Source: Paenibacillus pasadenensis
GTDB taxonomy: Bacteria; Bacillota; Bacilli; Paenibacillales; Paenibacillaceae
Reading direction: 5' to 3'
DNA length: 64,000 bases
Assembly (NCBI RefSeq): GCF_023715725.1
Contig: NZ_JAMBOT010000007.1
Coordinates: forward strand, 110,471-174,470
Below the pieces are notes generated by a model. It did not search any database and was not told where the DNA came from. It worked only from the letters and a program-made list of their open reading frames with translations. Position numbers and translations under genes: made by a program. Positions 44,672-53,638 of the stretch are shown piece by piece (within the stretch, counting starts at the first letter, position 1; the number at the start of each line of letters is the position of its first letter).

Positions 44672-46084
44672 ATGGATAACAAAGCATTGGATGGAAAAAC
44701 GGTCATCGTGAGGCTCGAGATCGACTCTGGAACCAACTTTAGTTCCGTTGTATCCGCAATCGAGGCAGCCGGGGGCGATGTAATCGCGATTGACGTTATC
44801 AAAACGGGCAAAGGCAGCACCACCCGCGACCTTACCGTCAAAGTTAAAGACACCGGCACGACAGAAAGGCTCGGCAAATCGCTTAGCCTGTTGCCCGGCA
44901 TCCGGGTTGTTAACACCTCAGACCGCACTTTCCTGCTGCATCTTGGCGGAAAAATAACCGTTCAGCCCAAAACACCGATCCAGAACCGGGACGATCTGTC
45001 CAGAGTTTACACTCCGGAAGTAGCTCGCGTTTGCACAGCGATTCACGAAGACCCTTCCAAAGCATTTTCGCTTACGATCAAACGCAACACAGTCGCTGTT
45101 GTATCTGACGGCAGCGCCGTACTCGGTCTCGGCAACATTGGTCCAGAAGCCGCAATGCCCGTTATGGAAGGCAAAGCGATGCTGTTCAAACAGTTCGCGG
45201 ACGTCGACGCTTTTCCAATCTGCCTGGACACCCAGGATACGGAATCAATCATCGCTGCTGTGAAAGCGATTGCGCCAGGATTTGGCGGAATTAATTTGGA
45301 GGATATCTCCTCCCCGCGCTGCTTTGAGATTGAGGAAAGGCTTCGCGAGGAGCTCAATATACCAGTGTTCCACGACGATCAGCATGGCACCGCCGTTGTT
45401 CTTTACGCGGGGCTCCTTAATGCACTTCGTCTAACCGGCAAAAGGATCGAAGACGCAAGGATTGTCGTTTGCGGTATCGGCGCGGCGGGCACTGCCTGTA
45501 CAAAAATGCTGCTGGCCGGAGGAGCGCGTCAAGTTCTCGGCGTTGACCGGGACGGAATTTTGACCGCAGATCGCGAATATGCTCATCCAATGTGGAACTG
45601 GTACGCCGCCAATACAAACCCGGAGAGGTTAACCGGCGGATTGGCTGACGCGCTGCGTGGTGCAGATGTGTTCATTGGACTGTCGGCTGGTGGCATCCTT
45701 AAGCGCGAAATGGTACTGACGATGAACGAACAGCCGATTGTGTTTGCGATGGCCAACCCGGATCCGGAAATTCGTCCCGAGGACGCGGAGGATATCGTTG
45801 CCGTTATCGCTACCGGCCGATCGGACTTCCCGAATCAGATCAACAACGTGCTTTGTTTCCCGGGTATTTTCCGCGGAGCTCTTGATTGCCGCGCCGTTAC
45901 GATCAACGAGCAGATGAAGCTGGCCGCCGCCGAAGCGATTGCCTCAACTGTCGGTGAAGACGAGCTAAGCCGCAGCTACATCATTCCCAGCGTGTTCAAC
46001 ACCAAAGTCGTGGAAGAAGTACGCAAACGTGTCATTCAGGCTGCTCGCGATAGCGGCGTGGCTCGACGGAGTCCGAAGGAATAA
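44672..46084 (+). CDS. NAD-type malic enzyme with N-terminal ACT domain
   Basis: This 470-residue protein decarboxylates malate to pyruvate. Residues about 8-85 form an ACT-like regulatory domain. The catalytic part has GLGNIGPEAAMPVMEGKA, VFHDDQHGTAVV and the NAD-binding GIGAAGTACTKML. The ACT-fused short form is the Bacillus YtsJ/MalS relative common in Firmicutes. The start at 44672 has AAGGAGG. Upstream open sequence lies in the repeat region and is not coding. Confidence 0.93.
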   Translation: MDNKALDGKTVIVRLEIDSGTNFSSVVSAIEAAGGDVIAIDVIKTGKGSTTRDLTVKVKDTGTTERLGKSLSLLPGIRVVNTSDRTFLLHLGGKITVQPKTPIQNRDDLSRVYTPEVARVCTAIHEDPSKAFSLTIKRNTVAVVSDGSAVLGLGNIGPEAAMPVMEGKAMLFKQFADVDAFPICLDTQDTESIIAAVKAIAPGFGGINLEDISSPRCFEIEERLREELNIPVFHDDQHGTAVVLYAGLLNALRLTGKRIEDARIVVCGIGAAGTACTKMLLAGGARQVLGVDRDGILTADREYAHPMWNWYAANTNPERLTGGLADALRGADVFIGLSAGGILKREMVLTMNEQPIVFAMANPDPEIRPEDAEDIVAVIATGRSDFPNQINNVLCFPGIFRGALDCRAVTINEQMKLAAAEAIASTVGEDELSRSYIIPSVFNTKVVEEVRKRVIQAARDSGVARRSPKE

Positions 46085-46241
46085 AAACGAAGTTTTCGGA
46101 GCAGCAGCCGCAATTTCCGGTCCGCCAGGAATGTAAGTGAAGAGGTAGCTGGAGAGTCCAAAATGTTGGTTAATGAAACTTACCGCTGTAATTTGCCCCC
46201 ATCAAAATCTAAAGCTATGAGCTGCTACAGCCAGCTAAAGC

Positions 46242-46268
46242 AAAAGCGCGCCAGCCGGCGCGCTTTCG
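46242..46268 (+). terminator. Hairpin after malic enzyme
   Basis: AAAGCGCGCC-AGCC-GGCGCGCTTT forms a 10-bp stem, about 160 bp after the stop codon. The T-run is short (TTTCGTGCTTATT). Confidence 0.65.
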
Positions 46269-46342
46269 TGCTTATTACGGTAGAACAAATACAACCCTTG
46301 GATCGGAAGCCGCAGCTTCATTTCCAAGGGTCTTTTTGACTG

Positions 46343-47977
46343 CTACTGCAGTGCGCTGCCTCCAAACATAAACCGCGTTTTCCAGCTGGAGTTGGATGGA
46401 ATTTCTGTAACTTGCACGCCACCTGACTCCTTGGAAAAAGTCTGCAAAATCTTGTTGTCCCCAAGATAAATTCCAACATGCGAGATGAGCGATGTGTCCA
46501 GTAGCTCGTCTGACGTAATTTCTTTGCTGATCGCGTATGTGGTGAAAAACATCAGGTCGCCGCGTTCAAGGCTGTCCCATTCCATCTTGTAGACCCCTTT
46601 ATTTTTGACAAACTGGCCTTGCCCGCGTGAATCGGCGGGAAGCTTAATGCCCAGCGCGTCAATAAAGGCTTGCCGGACAAAATCCGAGCAGTCAAACGTA
46701 GCGGTATCATTGCGGCTGGAGCCGAACTCGTAAGGCGTCCCCAAATATTTAAGTCCCGCCTGAATAACAGACTCTATATCAAGCGAGGACGATCCATCCT
46801 CTTCGGGACCATTGCCAGGAGCCGGCGCCGGCATGGCTGATGGTGTCGGAGATGGCGTTGGGCTGTTTCCACCTGGCAGCTCCCCCGTTACGGTTATGTA
46901 TTTTGTATCCGAGCTTACATACCCGCTTACCCCCGAGCCGTCGCGCACCTGATACCAGCTGCGATTGGCAACAGCCTCGATCTGCACTTCCTCGCCAACT
47001 TTTAAATAACGGATGCGCTCATGAGAGGTGGACGGTCCGCGGCGCAACGCCACGGATGCAGCAACTTCCGCGTTCGGAATGAATTCGGTTGACCCGGCGT
47101 CCGGCGTCGGTGCTGGCGTTTTGCTCGGCGTGGCCGTTGGCACTGGCGTTTTGCTCGGCGTGGCCGTCGGCGCTGGCGTTTTGCTCGGCGTAGCCGTTGG
47201 CGCTGGCGTTTTTCTTGGCGTGGCCGTCGGCGCTGGCGTTTTGCTCGGCGTGGCCGTTGGCACTGGCGTTTTGCTTGGCGTGGCCGTCGGCGCTGGCGTT
47301 TTGCTCGGCGTGGCCGTCGGCGCTGGCGTTTTGCTCGGCGTAGCCGTTGGCGCTGGCGTTTTGCTTGGCGTGGCCGTCGGCGCTGGCGTTTTGCTCGGCG
47401 TAGCCGTTGGAGCTGGCGTTTTGCTTGGCGTCGGTGTTATGCTCGGCTCAGGGCTCGTCCGCCCCGGCACATCGCTAGTTAGAGTAACATATTTGGTGTC
47501 GGAGCTTATGTATCCGGTGCTGCCTTTTTCATCCTTAATCCGGTACCAATAAGGCGTCGGAGAGGAGAGGATTTGCACGTTTTCGCCCTTTTTGAGATAT
47601 CGCAGCCTCTCGCTTGAAGCGGACGCGCTAGCCCGGAACGAAACGGTTGCCGCAATCTCCGCGTTGGCTTGGATTAATGGCTTTGAAGCGGTAACCTTAT
47701 CGCTTTTCAGGCTAATATATTGGCTGGATGAAGAAACGTAGCCGACTTTGCCACCGCTCTCCTTTACTTTAATCCAGCTGTTATTTACGCGGCTAATTAC
47801 ACTTAGATTTTCACCTTTAGCAAGCAAACGAAGCACCTTACCTTTAGTGGAAGGCTCGTCTCGCAAGTTAACGGAAGATTGGGTTACGGCGGATTGAGAG
47901 GCAGCGCTGGCGTATGGCAGCGGCGCAGCTGTCAGCAGCATGCCTGCAGCCAGTACAGCAGCGATAGGCTTTCTCAT
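46343..47977 (-). CDS. Secreted SH3b-NlpC/P60 cell-wall endopeptidase
   Basis: This protein of about 544 residues has a signal peptide (to about residue 26), two bacterial SH3 domains (about 35-170), a Pro/Thr/Lys linker of eleven 10-residue repeats, a third SH3 domain (about 305-370) and a C-terminal NlpC/P60 domain. The latter has [11 protein letters not shown] (catalytic Cys), SHVGIYLGD (His) and a further polar residue. It should cut peptide stems of peptidoglycan, with SH3 domains binding the wall and the linker spanning it. The start at 47977 follows GAGGAG. The upstream ATG has no ribosome site. Confidence 0.92.
   Translation of the reverse strand: MRKPIAAVLAAGMLLTAAPLPYASAASQSAVTQSSVNLRDEPSTKGKVLRLLAKGENLSVISRVNNSWIKVKESGGKVGYVSSSSQYISLKSDKVTASKPLIQANAEIAATVSFRASASASSERLRYLKKGENVQILSSPTPYWYRIKDEKGSTGYISSDTKYVTLTSDVPGRTSPEPSITPTPSKTPAPTATPSKTPAPTATPSKTPAPTATPSKTPAPTATPSKTPAPTATPSKTPVPTATPSKTPAPTATPRKTPAPTATPSKTPAPTATPSKTPVPTATPSKTPAPTPDAGSTEFIPNAEVAASVALRRGPSTSHERIRYLKVGEEVQIEAVANRSWYQVRDGSGVSGYVSSDTKYITVTGELPGGNSPTPSPTPSAMPAPAPGNGPEEDGSSSLDIESVIQAGLKYLGTPYEFGSSRNDTATFDCSDFVRQAFIDALGIKLPADSRGQGQFVKNKGVYKMEWDSLERGDLMFFTTYAISKEITSDELLDTSLISHVGIYLGDNKILQTFSKESGGVQVTEIPSNSSWKTRFMFGGSALQ
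47104..47433 (-). repeat. Eleven in-frame 30-bp repeats in the wall endopeptidase gene
   Basis: The DNA encodes [14 protein letters not shown] units with few substitutions (A to V, S to R). High DNA identity predicts easy copy-number change by slippage, which would alter linker length without a frameshift. Confidence 0.9.
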
Positions 47978-48239
47978 TCGATCACGACTCCTCATCAGGT
48001 AAAATGTCGATTGTCATTGGTCAAGATCAGCAGTTGAGCTAAACGGCAAAGCTTAGACCTGCTTTCCCTTTATCGGCATTTGACGGGGCGGCTTTTAGGC
48101 TTTTCTTGCAGAAAGTGTCGCGGTATGGTGAGCAATTGTTAATAGTTTAAATATTTGATATCAAAAAAACATCGGCCTATGCTCCCATTTCTGGTAATTC
48201 GCAAGTACTTGCCCTGAGAAACAAACTCCTCAAACCTAT

Positions 48240-48423
48240 AACGCAACTGAGATCCGCTATTTGCTCGATTTCAGCCAGTTGGAAACTCTAACGCAACTCA
48301 CAAGCGTTATTTGAGCATTTCTAGAGCTTTTAGCCTGCAAAATGCGGAAATAAGACCGCTGAGTTGCTTTAGATTCTAGATTGAGCTAAAAAATTCCAAA
48401 TAAGCGCTCTCAGTTGCGTTTGC
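48240..48423. repeat. Two inverted pairs of an AACGCAACT..CGCTTATTTG element
   Basis: Copies at about 48240-48264 and 48289-48313 are direct. Copies at about 48345-48371 and 48397-48423 are inverted. Spacing is about 50 bp within each pair. The block lies in the 720-bp gap upstream of the wall endopeptidase gene. The remaining part of that gap shows no gene or riboswitch that I recognise. Confidence 0.75.
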
Positions 48424-48484
48424 TAGAATGTTGGAACGCCTGGGTTGCTGCCTCGGGCACAGCAGCTTCGCGCTTCCCCTGCCC

Positions 48485-48542
48485 TAAAAAGAAAAAGCCT
48501 GCCTGGCCCCAGCATTGAATGCTTGAGACCAAACAGGCTTTC
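48485..48542 (-). terminator. Terminator downstream of the CDF transporter gene
   Basis: AAAGCCTG and CAGGCTTT arms enclose an inner AGCATTG/AATGCT hairpin, and the minus strand continues TTTTTCTTTTT. It lies about 160 bp after the transporter stop. Confidence 0.7.
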
Positions 48543-48699
48543 CTTGCTCTACAGCGCGAGCCTGGACAAGTTGCTTTTGCTCCTCTGCAGGACCAGATAA
48601 AGGCTACTCCGCTGCACGAAACCTAACAGGCAACTTTACCCCTTAACCTGAAAAACAAGATCTTGCCCCTTCACTGCTAGAGCTCCCGAACTAGCGAAA

Positions 48700-49581
48700 T
48701 TACGCCGATTCACAGGGCTCCACATGCACATGGACGTGCATAATATTATGCTTCCGCTCCATCCGGTGCTCGATCTCGTCGCTGATCCGGTGGCTCTCCA
48801 CCAGACTGAGCCTGGAATCTACCAGCACAATGACGTCAACGAGGACGTGGCTTCCGTGCACGCGGGCCTTCAAATCCTTGATCGATTTGACGCCGCTGAC
48901 CTTTTCGATTGAATTGCGCAGCGTAAGCAGCTCGCCGTCGTCGAAGCCGTCGGTCAATGCATGGGTGGAGCTGTAAAAAATCTCCCAAGCCGTTTTGCAA
49001 ATAATGATCCCGACCGCAATCGCGGCAACGGGGTCTAGCCAGTGCCATCCAAGCGAGGCGCCCGCGATGCCGACGGCCGCGCCGGTGCTCACGAGCGCAT
49101 CGGACAAATTGTCCTTGGCTGCAGCCATAAGCGCCTGGCTTTTGATCTGCTTCGCCAGCTTACGGTTGTACCAATACACACCGAGCATCGCGATGGCGGA
49201 AGCAATGGCAACTACAGCCGACAAAATGTTCGGCGCTTCCTGCACGCCGCCAAACAAGGAGCGCACGGAGCTTATCAGCACCTGCAAACCAACCGTCGCC
49301 ATAATAAAGGAAGCGATGAGCGACGCAATCGTTTCCGCCCGGAAATGGCCGTACGGGTGGTCCTTATCCGGCGGCTTCTGTGCAATGCGCAAGCCGATCA
49401 GCACGGCAAAGGAAGCGGCGATGTCGGTCAGATTGTTAAATCCGTCCGCCGTCAGCGCCTCGGATGCAAAAAAGAATCCGGCCGCAAGCTTTGCGGCGGA
49501 CAGCACCAAATATGCGGCAATGCTGATCCAGGCTCCCTTTTCTCCTTTGCGGATATCGGCGTACTGCTGTTCCGTTGACAC
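48700..49581 (-). CDS. Cation diffusion facilitator (CDF) metal exporter
   Basis: This protein of about 293 residues has six membrane helices and a C-terminal cytosolic metallo-chaperone-like domain. Metal-site motifs are ADGFNNLTDI in helix 2 and WHWLDPVAAI in helix 5. The C-terminal part has HALTDGFDD and a His-rich end (HNIMHVHVHVEPC). It exports a divalent ion such as Zn, Mn or Fe in exchange for protons. The specificity is open. The GTG at 49581 is the likely start, after GAGAGGGG. Confidence 0.9.
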   Translation of the reverse strand: MSTEQQYADIRKGEKGAWISIAAYLVLSAAKLAAGFFFASEALTADGFNNLTDIAASFAVLIGLRIAQKPPDKDHPYGHFRAETIASLIASFIMATVGLQVLISSVRSLFGGVQEAPNILSAVVAIASAIAMLGVYWYNRKLAKQIKSQALMAAAKDNLSDALVSTGAAVGIAGASLGWHWLDPVAAIAVGIIICKTAWEIFYSSTHALTDGFDDGELLTLRNSIEKVSGVKSIKDLKARVHGSHVLVDVIVLVDSRLSLVESHRISDEIEHRMERKHNIMHVHVHVEPCESA

Positions 49582-49796
49582 AAGCCTTCTTCCCCTCTCC
49601 AAACAACTGCTCCTACCTTATCCTCCTGAACCCTAGTGGGTCTAGAGAAAAATTGTTGTCCTAGTGCGCCTTTTTGTGGCTTCGTCCAACACTTTCAGCC
49701 TTGAGCAACGGGGTTTAGGATGCCCTGCCACTGGGATTTTTACCCTTGGCGGGAGACGGAATTTTTGAGGGGCTGCGCTGAAAAAAAATTTAGACA

Positions 49797-49829
49797 CAAA
49801 AAGAGGCTCCATTCCGGAAGCCTCTTTAA
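49797..49829 (-). terminator. Terminator of the zinc-ribbon protein gene
   Basis: AAAGAGGCTTCC and GGAGCCTCTTT arms with a short loop are followed by TTTTTGTG on the minus strand. Confidence 0.8.
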
Positions 49830-49869
49830 TGTATGCAAGTATGACTGATATCCTCCGCTGTGCAGCAGC

Positions 49870-50352
49870 CTATTGCCAGGAAGCAAGCTCGCTTCCACAG
49901 CGGGTGCAGCGGCGGGCATCCAGCGGATTCTCTGCCTTGCAGCGGCCGCATAACACATGCACCTGACCTTCCAGCTGCAGCGTCGGCATGACGCTCTCCT
50001 CTGGGAATCCCTCGCCGCAATCGGGGCAGTATCTCGCCTCATAATCGGCCTCACGGCCGCAAGCGCTGCAGGTTTTAAGCGACTTCACGGCGCGGATGCG
50101 CTGCTCCAGCTGGGCAATTTGTCCTTCGGCGGCAACAATTTGCTGGCAAAGCCTGAACGCGGCGTCCTGCGCGCCAGCGATGTTATCTTTTCGGTAGGCG
50201 GTAAACACCGCTTCGCCGATTTCTTTTTTGTAGCGCGATATATCCCGCTGCCTGAGCGCAATCTGCGATTTGAGGCGGGCTGACTCCACCGTTTGCTGGG
50301 CCGCCTTGGCTGCCTCGGCGGCACCCTGTTTCATTTTATCAAATATAGACAT
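49870..50352 (-). CDS. Coiled-coil protein with two C-terminal zinc ribbons
   Basis: This 160-residue protein has an Ala/Gln/Lys-rich helix (about 1-85) and two C-x2-C zinc ribbons: CSACG..CPDCG near 97-115 and CGRCK..CTRCG near 136-155. The AAGGAG site supports the start. Zinc-ribbon proteins of this type are common and uncharacterised in Firmicutes. The gene stands alone, divergent from the desaturase gene. Confidence 0.8.
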   Translation of the reverse strand: MSIFDKMKQGAAEAAKAAQQTVESARLKSQIALRQRDISRYKKEIGEAVFTAYRKDNIAGAQDAAFRLCQQIVAAEGQIAQLEQRIRAVKSLKTCSACGREADYEARYCPDCGEGFPEESVMPTLQLEGQVHVLCGRCKAENPLDARRCTRCGSELASWQ

Positions 50353-50540
50353 GCTCCCACTCCTTGCTCCGGAATGTAGGTTCTGCCTCTAGGCTACACC
50401 AATCGGAGCCTGACCGGCAACCGCCGATATGCAGTCGTACCTCGTCTCAGACGCCTCCAGCCGCCGAGAAGAATATCCGGTGCTGGAGCTTAATGGGACT
50501 GGGGCTTCAATCAGTTCATTTTAAAATTGTTCGACAATTG

Positions 50541-50554
50541 ATGACAGTTGTCAT
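50541..50554. promoter_or_regulatory. Palindrome upstream of des, possible DesR site
   Basis: ATGACAGTTGTCAT lies about 105 bp before the desaturase start, with a nested GACAA/TTGTC pair. In Bacillus DesR binds inverted repeats upstream of des. The match here is by position and symmetry only. Confidence 0.4.
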
Positions 50555-50657
50555 ATTGGAACGCTGACGGGTATGACTGCCGCGGCCGTGGCTAAAACTC
50601 TATACTGGAAACAATAGCCTGAGCGAGCACCATCGCTCTTGAATCCGGGAGGCAACC

Positions 50658-51689
50658 ATGTCCAAGACCAAACAACTCCGCCAAATGATCGCTCCCTTTG
50701 AAAGCAATGACCGTGCCGCCAGCATCCGTCAGCTGCTCAATACGCTGCCGCCATTTCTGCTGTTATGGCTTGCCGCTTACGCCAGCCTGCAAATTTCCTA
50801 TGCCCTTACGCTGCCGATTGCCGCGCTTGCCGCCGGTTTCCTGATTCGCAGCTTTATTATTTTTCATGACTGCTGCCACGGCTCGTTCTTCCGCAACCGC
50901 CGGGCTAACGATATTCTCGGAACGGTGCTCGGCATCTTGACGTTATTCCCTTATGAGCAATGGAAACGGAGCCACAACATTCACCATGCCGGCAGCGGCA
51001 ATCTTGAAAAGCGCGGTATCGGCGATATGTGGCTGCTAACGGTGCGCGAGTATGACGCCGCATCTAAGTGGACGAAGGTTCGTTACCGCATTTACCGCAA
51101 CCCGTTTGTGATGTTCATCGTCGGACCGATCGCCCTTATCTTGTTCGGCTACCGCTTTAATGAAAAAGACGTCCGCCGCAAAGAGCGGCTGAATACGTAT
51201 CTGACTAACGCCGGAATTGTTCTGCTGTACGCGCTCGCCATCTGGGCAGTCGGCTGGCAGGCGTTCCTGCTCGTGCAGCTTCCGATTTTCTGGATCTCCG
51301 GTGCAGCCGGCATCTGGCTGTTCTATGTGCAGCATCAATTCGAGGACTCCTATTTTGAGCATCAGGAGGATTGGGATTACGTCAAAGCCGCTGTGGAAGG
51401 AAGCTCCTTTTACAAGCTGCCCGCTGTGCTCCAATGGCTGACCGGCAACATCGGCTTCCATCATGTCCATCACTTGAGCCCGCGCGTTCCGAATTACCGC
51501 CTGCAGCAGGCTCATGAAGCAGCGCCGCCGCTGGCGCATGCCACAACGATTACGCTCCGCACGAGCCTGCAGTCGCTCCGCTTCAATCTGTGGGATGACG
51601 AGGCCCGCCAGTTCGTCAGCTTCCGTGAGGGAATACGCAGAGCCATTGCCGTGAAAATGCCGGACAAATCGCCGGGCCGCGCCTCTTAA
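50658..51689 (+). CDS. des: Membrane fatty acid desaturase
   Basis: This 343-residue protein has four or more membrane helices and the three histidine boxes of acyl-lipid desaturases: HDCCHG (about 76), HNIHH (about 112) and HHVHH (about 272). It adds a double bond to membrane phospholipid acyl chains to keep fluidity in the cold. The ATG follows GGGAGG. The next two genes encode DesK- and DesR-like proteins, so the thermosensing Des pathway is complete in one locus. Confidence 0.93.
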   Translation: MSKTKQLRQMIAPFESNDRAASIRQLLNTLPPFLLLWLAAYASLQISYALTLPIAALAAGFLIRSFIIFHDCCHGSFFRNRRANDILGTVLGILTLFPYEQWKRSHNIHHAGSGNLEKRGIGDMWLLTVREYDAASKWTKVRYRIYRNPFVMFIVGPIALILFGYRFNEKDVRRKERLNTYLTNAGIVLLYALAIWAVGWQAFLLVQLPIFWISGAAGIWLFYVQHQFEDSYFEHQEDWDYVKAAVEGSSFYKLPAVLQWLTGNIGFHHVHHLSPRVPNYRLQQAHEAAPPLAHATTITLRTSLQSLRFNLWDDEARQFVSFREGIRRAIAVKMPDKSPGRAS

Positions 51690-51769
51690 CCGGGCTAACC
51701 GCCGCAATATATGCTACACTGGCAGTGATCCCACTAACGCCGGCATCAGGCAAGGAGCCGATTCAATAC

Positions 51770-52912
51770 ATGCAGCAAAAATGGCATCAGGTGCTGCCCC
51801 GCAACACGGGGCTTGTACCTTATATTTGGCTGATCTTTATCGTTCTGCCGTTTTATTTCATTTTCCGCTACTCGGACACGGGCAGCATTGTAGCCGGCAG
51901 CCTGATGGTTGCCGTCTTTTTCTTCTGCTTCCAGCTGACGCGCAAAGGGCGCGGCTGGCGCATGTACACGGGCCTCTCGATTCAGATGGCCATTTCAGCC
52001 GTCATGACCATTTATTTTCAGTACCCTTACTTCTCCTTTTTTCTCGCCTTTTATATCGGAAATACCCGGAGCAGAGGCGGATTTTTGAGTCTGTATATCG
52101 TCCATCTGGTTCTCGTCGCAACGGCGGTATATACGGCTTACGCAATGCAGAACGCCTTTTTCATTCCCCAGCTCCCTATCATCGCCATCATGCTGGTTGG
52201 CGTATCGGTGCTTCCGTTTAGCCGCTACAACTGGCTCAAGCAGGATCGGCTCCAAGGCCAGCTTGAGGACGCAAACCGGCGCATCGCTGACCTGCTCGTT
52301 CTGGAGGAACGGCAGCGCATCGCGCTTGATCTGCATGATACCCTTGGCCAGCAGCTGTCGCTCATCCGGCTCAAAAGCGATCTCGCAGGCAAGCTGTTGA
52401 CGAAGGATCCGGAACGGGCGCGCGGCGAGATGGCGGACGTCCACCAAACGGCGCGTATTGCCCTGCAGGAAGTCCGTGAGATGGTCTCGCATATGCGCGG
52501 CGCAAGGCTGGAGGACGAGCTTGGCCGGGTCGGCCAGATTTTGAAAGCGGCGGACATTGAATTTGTGCTGGAAGGCGATGCTAAACTCGTTCATACATCC
52601 CGGTTTACGGAAAATATGCTCAGCATGTGCATCAAAGAAGCGGTCACCAACGTTGTGAAGCACAGCCGCGCCAGCAGCTGCCTTGTCCGCATTGAACAGA
52701 AGCCGGACGTCATCCGCGTGCTCGTCAAAGATAACGGAATCGGCTTTAAGCTCCGCCGCATTCCAGACCGCTGCAACGGACTGCAAGGGATGAAGGAACG
52801 GCTGGAATTCGTCAACGGAAGCCTGGAAACAACGAGCGGCAGTGATGGCACCTCAATTCGGATGAACGCTCCTCATAATGTAAGCCGTATGGAAAAGGAG
52901 GAAATGCTGTGA
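51770..52912 (+). CDS. desK: DesK-type membrane sensor histidine kinase
   Basis: This 380-residue protein has four or five N-terminal membrane helices (to about 165), a dimerisation helix with ERQRIALDLHDTLGQQLS (phospho-acceptor His) and a HATPase_c domain with VVKHSRAS and DNGIGF. DesK senses membrane thickness and phosphorylates DesR on cooling. The ATG at 51770 follows AAGGAG at 12 nt. The stop overlaps the desR start. Confidence 0.92.
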   Translation: MQQKWHQVLPRNTGLVPYIWLIFIVLPFYFIFRYSDTGSIVAGSLMVAVFFFCFQLTRKGRGWRMYTGLSIQMAISAVMTIYFQYPYFSFFLAFYIGNTRSRGGFLSLYIVHLVLVATAVYTAYAMQNAFFIPQLPIIAIMLVGVSVLPFSRYNWLKQDRLQGQLEDANRRIADLLVLEERQRIALDLHDTLGQQLSLIRLKSDLAGKLLTKDPERARGEMADVHQTARIALQEVREMVSHMRGARLEDELGRVGQILKAADIEFVLEGDAKLVHTSRFTENMLSMCIKEAVTNVVKHSRASSCLVRIEQKPDVIRVLVKDNGIGFKLRRIPDRCNGLQGMKERLEFVNGSLETTSGSDGTSIRMNAPHNVSRMEKEEML

Positions 52913-53508
52913 TTCGTATCGTTCTCGCCGAAGACCAGCGGCTGCTGCTGGGCGCGCTCGGCTCTCTCATTGATCTGGAAGAGGATATGCAGGTGGTTGG
53001 CCAAGCCGCAAACGGCAGTGACGCAATTGAGCTGGTCAATAAGCATAAACCTGATGTTTGCATTATGGATATAGAAATGCCGATCATGAACGGGCTGGAG
53101 GCTGCGGAGCAGCTGAAAAGCGACGGCTGTAAAGTAATGATTTTGACGACGTTTGCCCGCTCAGGCTACTTCGAACGCGCGCTTAAAGCGGGAGTACAGG
53201 CGTACCTGCTCAAGGACAGCTCCAGCGAGGAGCTTGCCGGCTCCATCCGCAGCGTCATGGAAGGACGCAGGCTGTATGCTCCAGAGCTTGTCGACGAGGT
53301 GTACAACGAAGGCAATCCGCTCACCGAGCGCGAGCGTGAGGTCATGGAGCTTGTATCCGCCGGTAAAAATACAAAGGAGATCGCCAGCCAGCTGTTTCTG
53401 TCCAGCGGTACGGTGCGCAACTATATCTCCGTCATTCTCGACAAGCTAGGCGTCAGCAACCGGATTGAGGCCGTTTCCCGCTTCAAGGAAAAAGGCTGGT
53501 TCAAATAA
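52909..53508 (+). CDS. desR: DesR-type response regulator (NarL family)
   Basis: This 199-residue protein has a receiver domain (MDIEMPIMNG with the phospho-Asp near 54) and a LuxR/NarL helix-turn-helix (LTEREREVMELVSAGKNTKE, LSSGTVRNYISVIL). It activates des when phosphorylated. A GTG start behind AAGGAGG overlaps the desK stop (GTGA). Confidence 0.93.
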   Translation: MIRIVLAEDQRLLLGALGSLIDLEEDMQVVGQAANGSDAIELVNKHKPDVCIMDIEMPIMNGLEAAEQLKSDGCKVMILTTFARSGYFERALKAGVQAYLLKDSSSEELAGSIRSVMEGRRLYAPELVDEVYNEGNPLTEREREVMELVSAGKNTKEIASQLFLSSGTVRNYISVILDKLGVSNRIEAVSRFKEKGWFK

Positions 53509-53530
53509 GCTCAGCTCTAGCTTAACACTT

Positions 53531-53559
53531 GCCCGTCATCTTCGGATGGCGGGCTTTTT
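53531..53559 (+). terminator. Terminator of the des-desK-desR operon
   Basis: GCCCGTCATC-TTCG-GATGGCGGGC, a stem with one G-U pair, is followed by TTTTT. Confidence 0.92.
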
Positions 53560-53638
53560 GCTGTTTGTACATATTTCCAAAACAGGTTGCCAACACTAAT
53601 CTCTGCCATTACTTTCATGAAAAGGAGGAGCAACCGAC

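Noticed and set aside
48001..48430. c-di-AMP (ydaO-type) riboswitch before the NlpC/P60 gene
   Set aside because: Such leaders often precede wall hydrolases, but the conserved ydaO core was not found. The region is explained by repeats.
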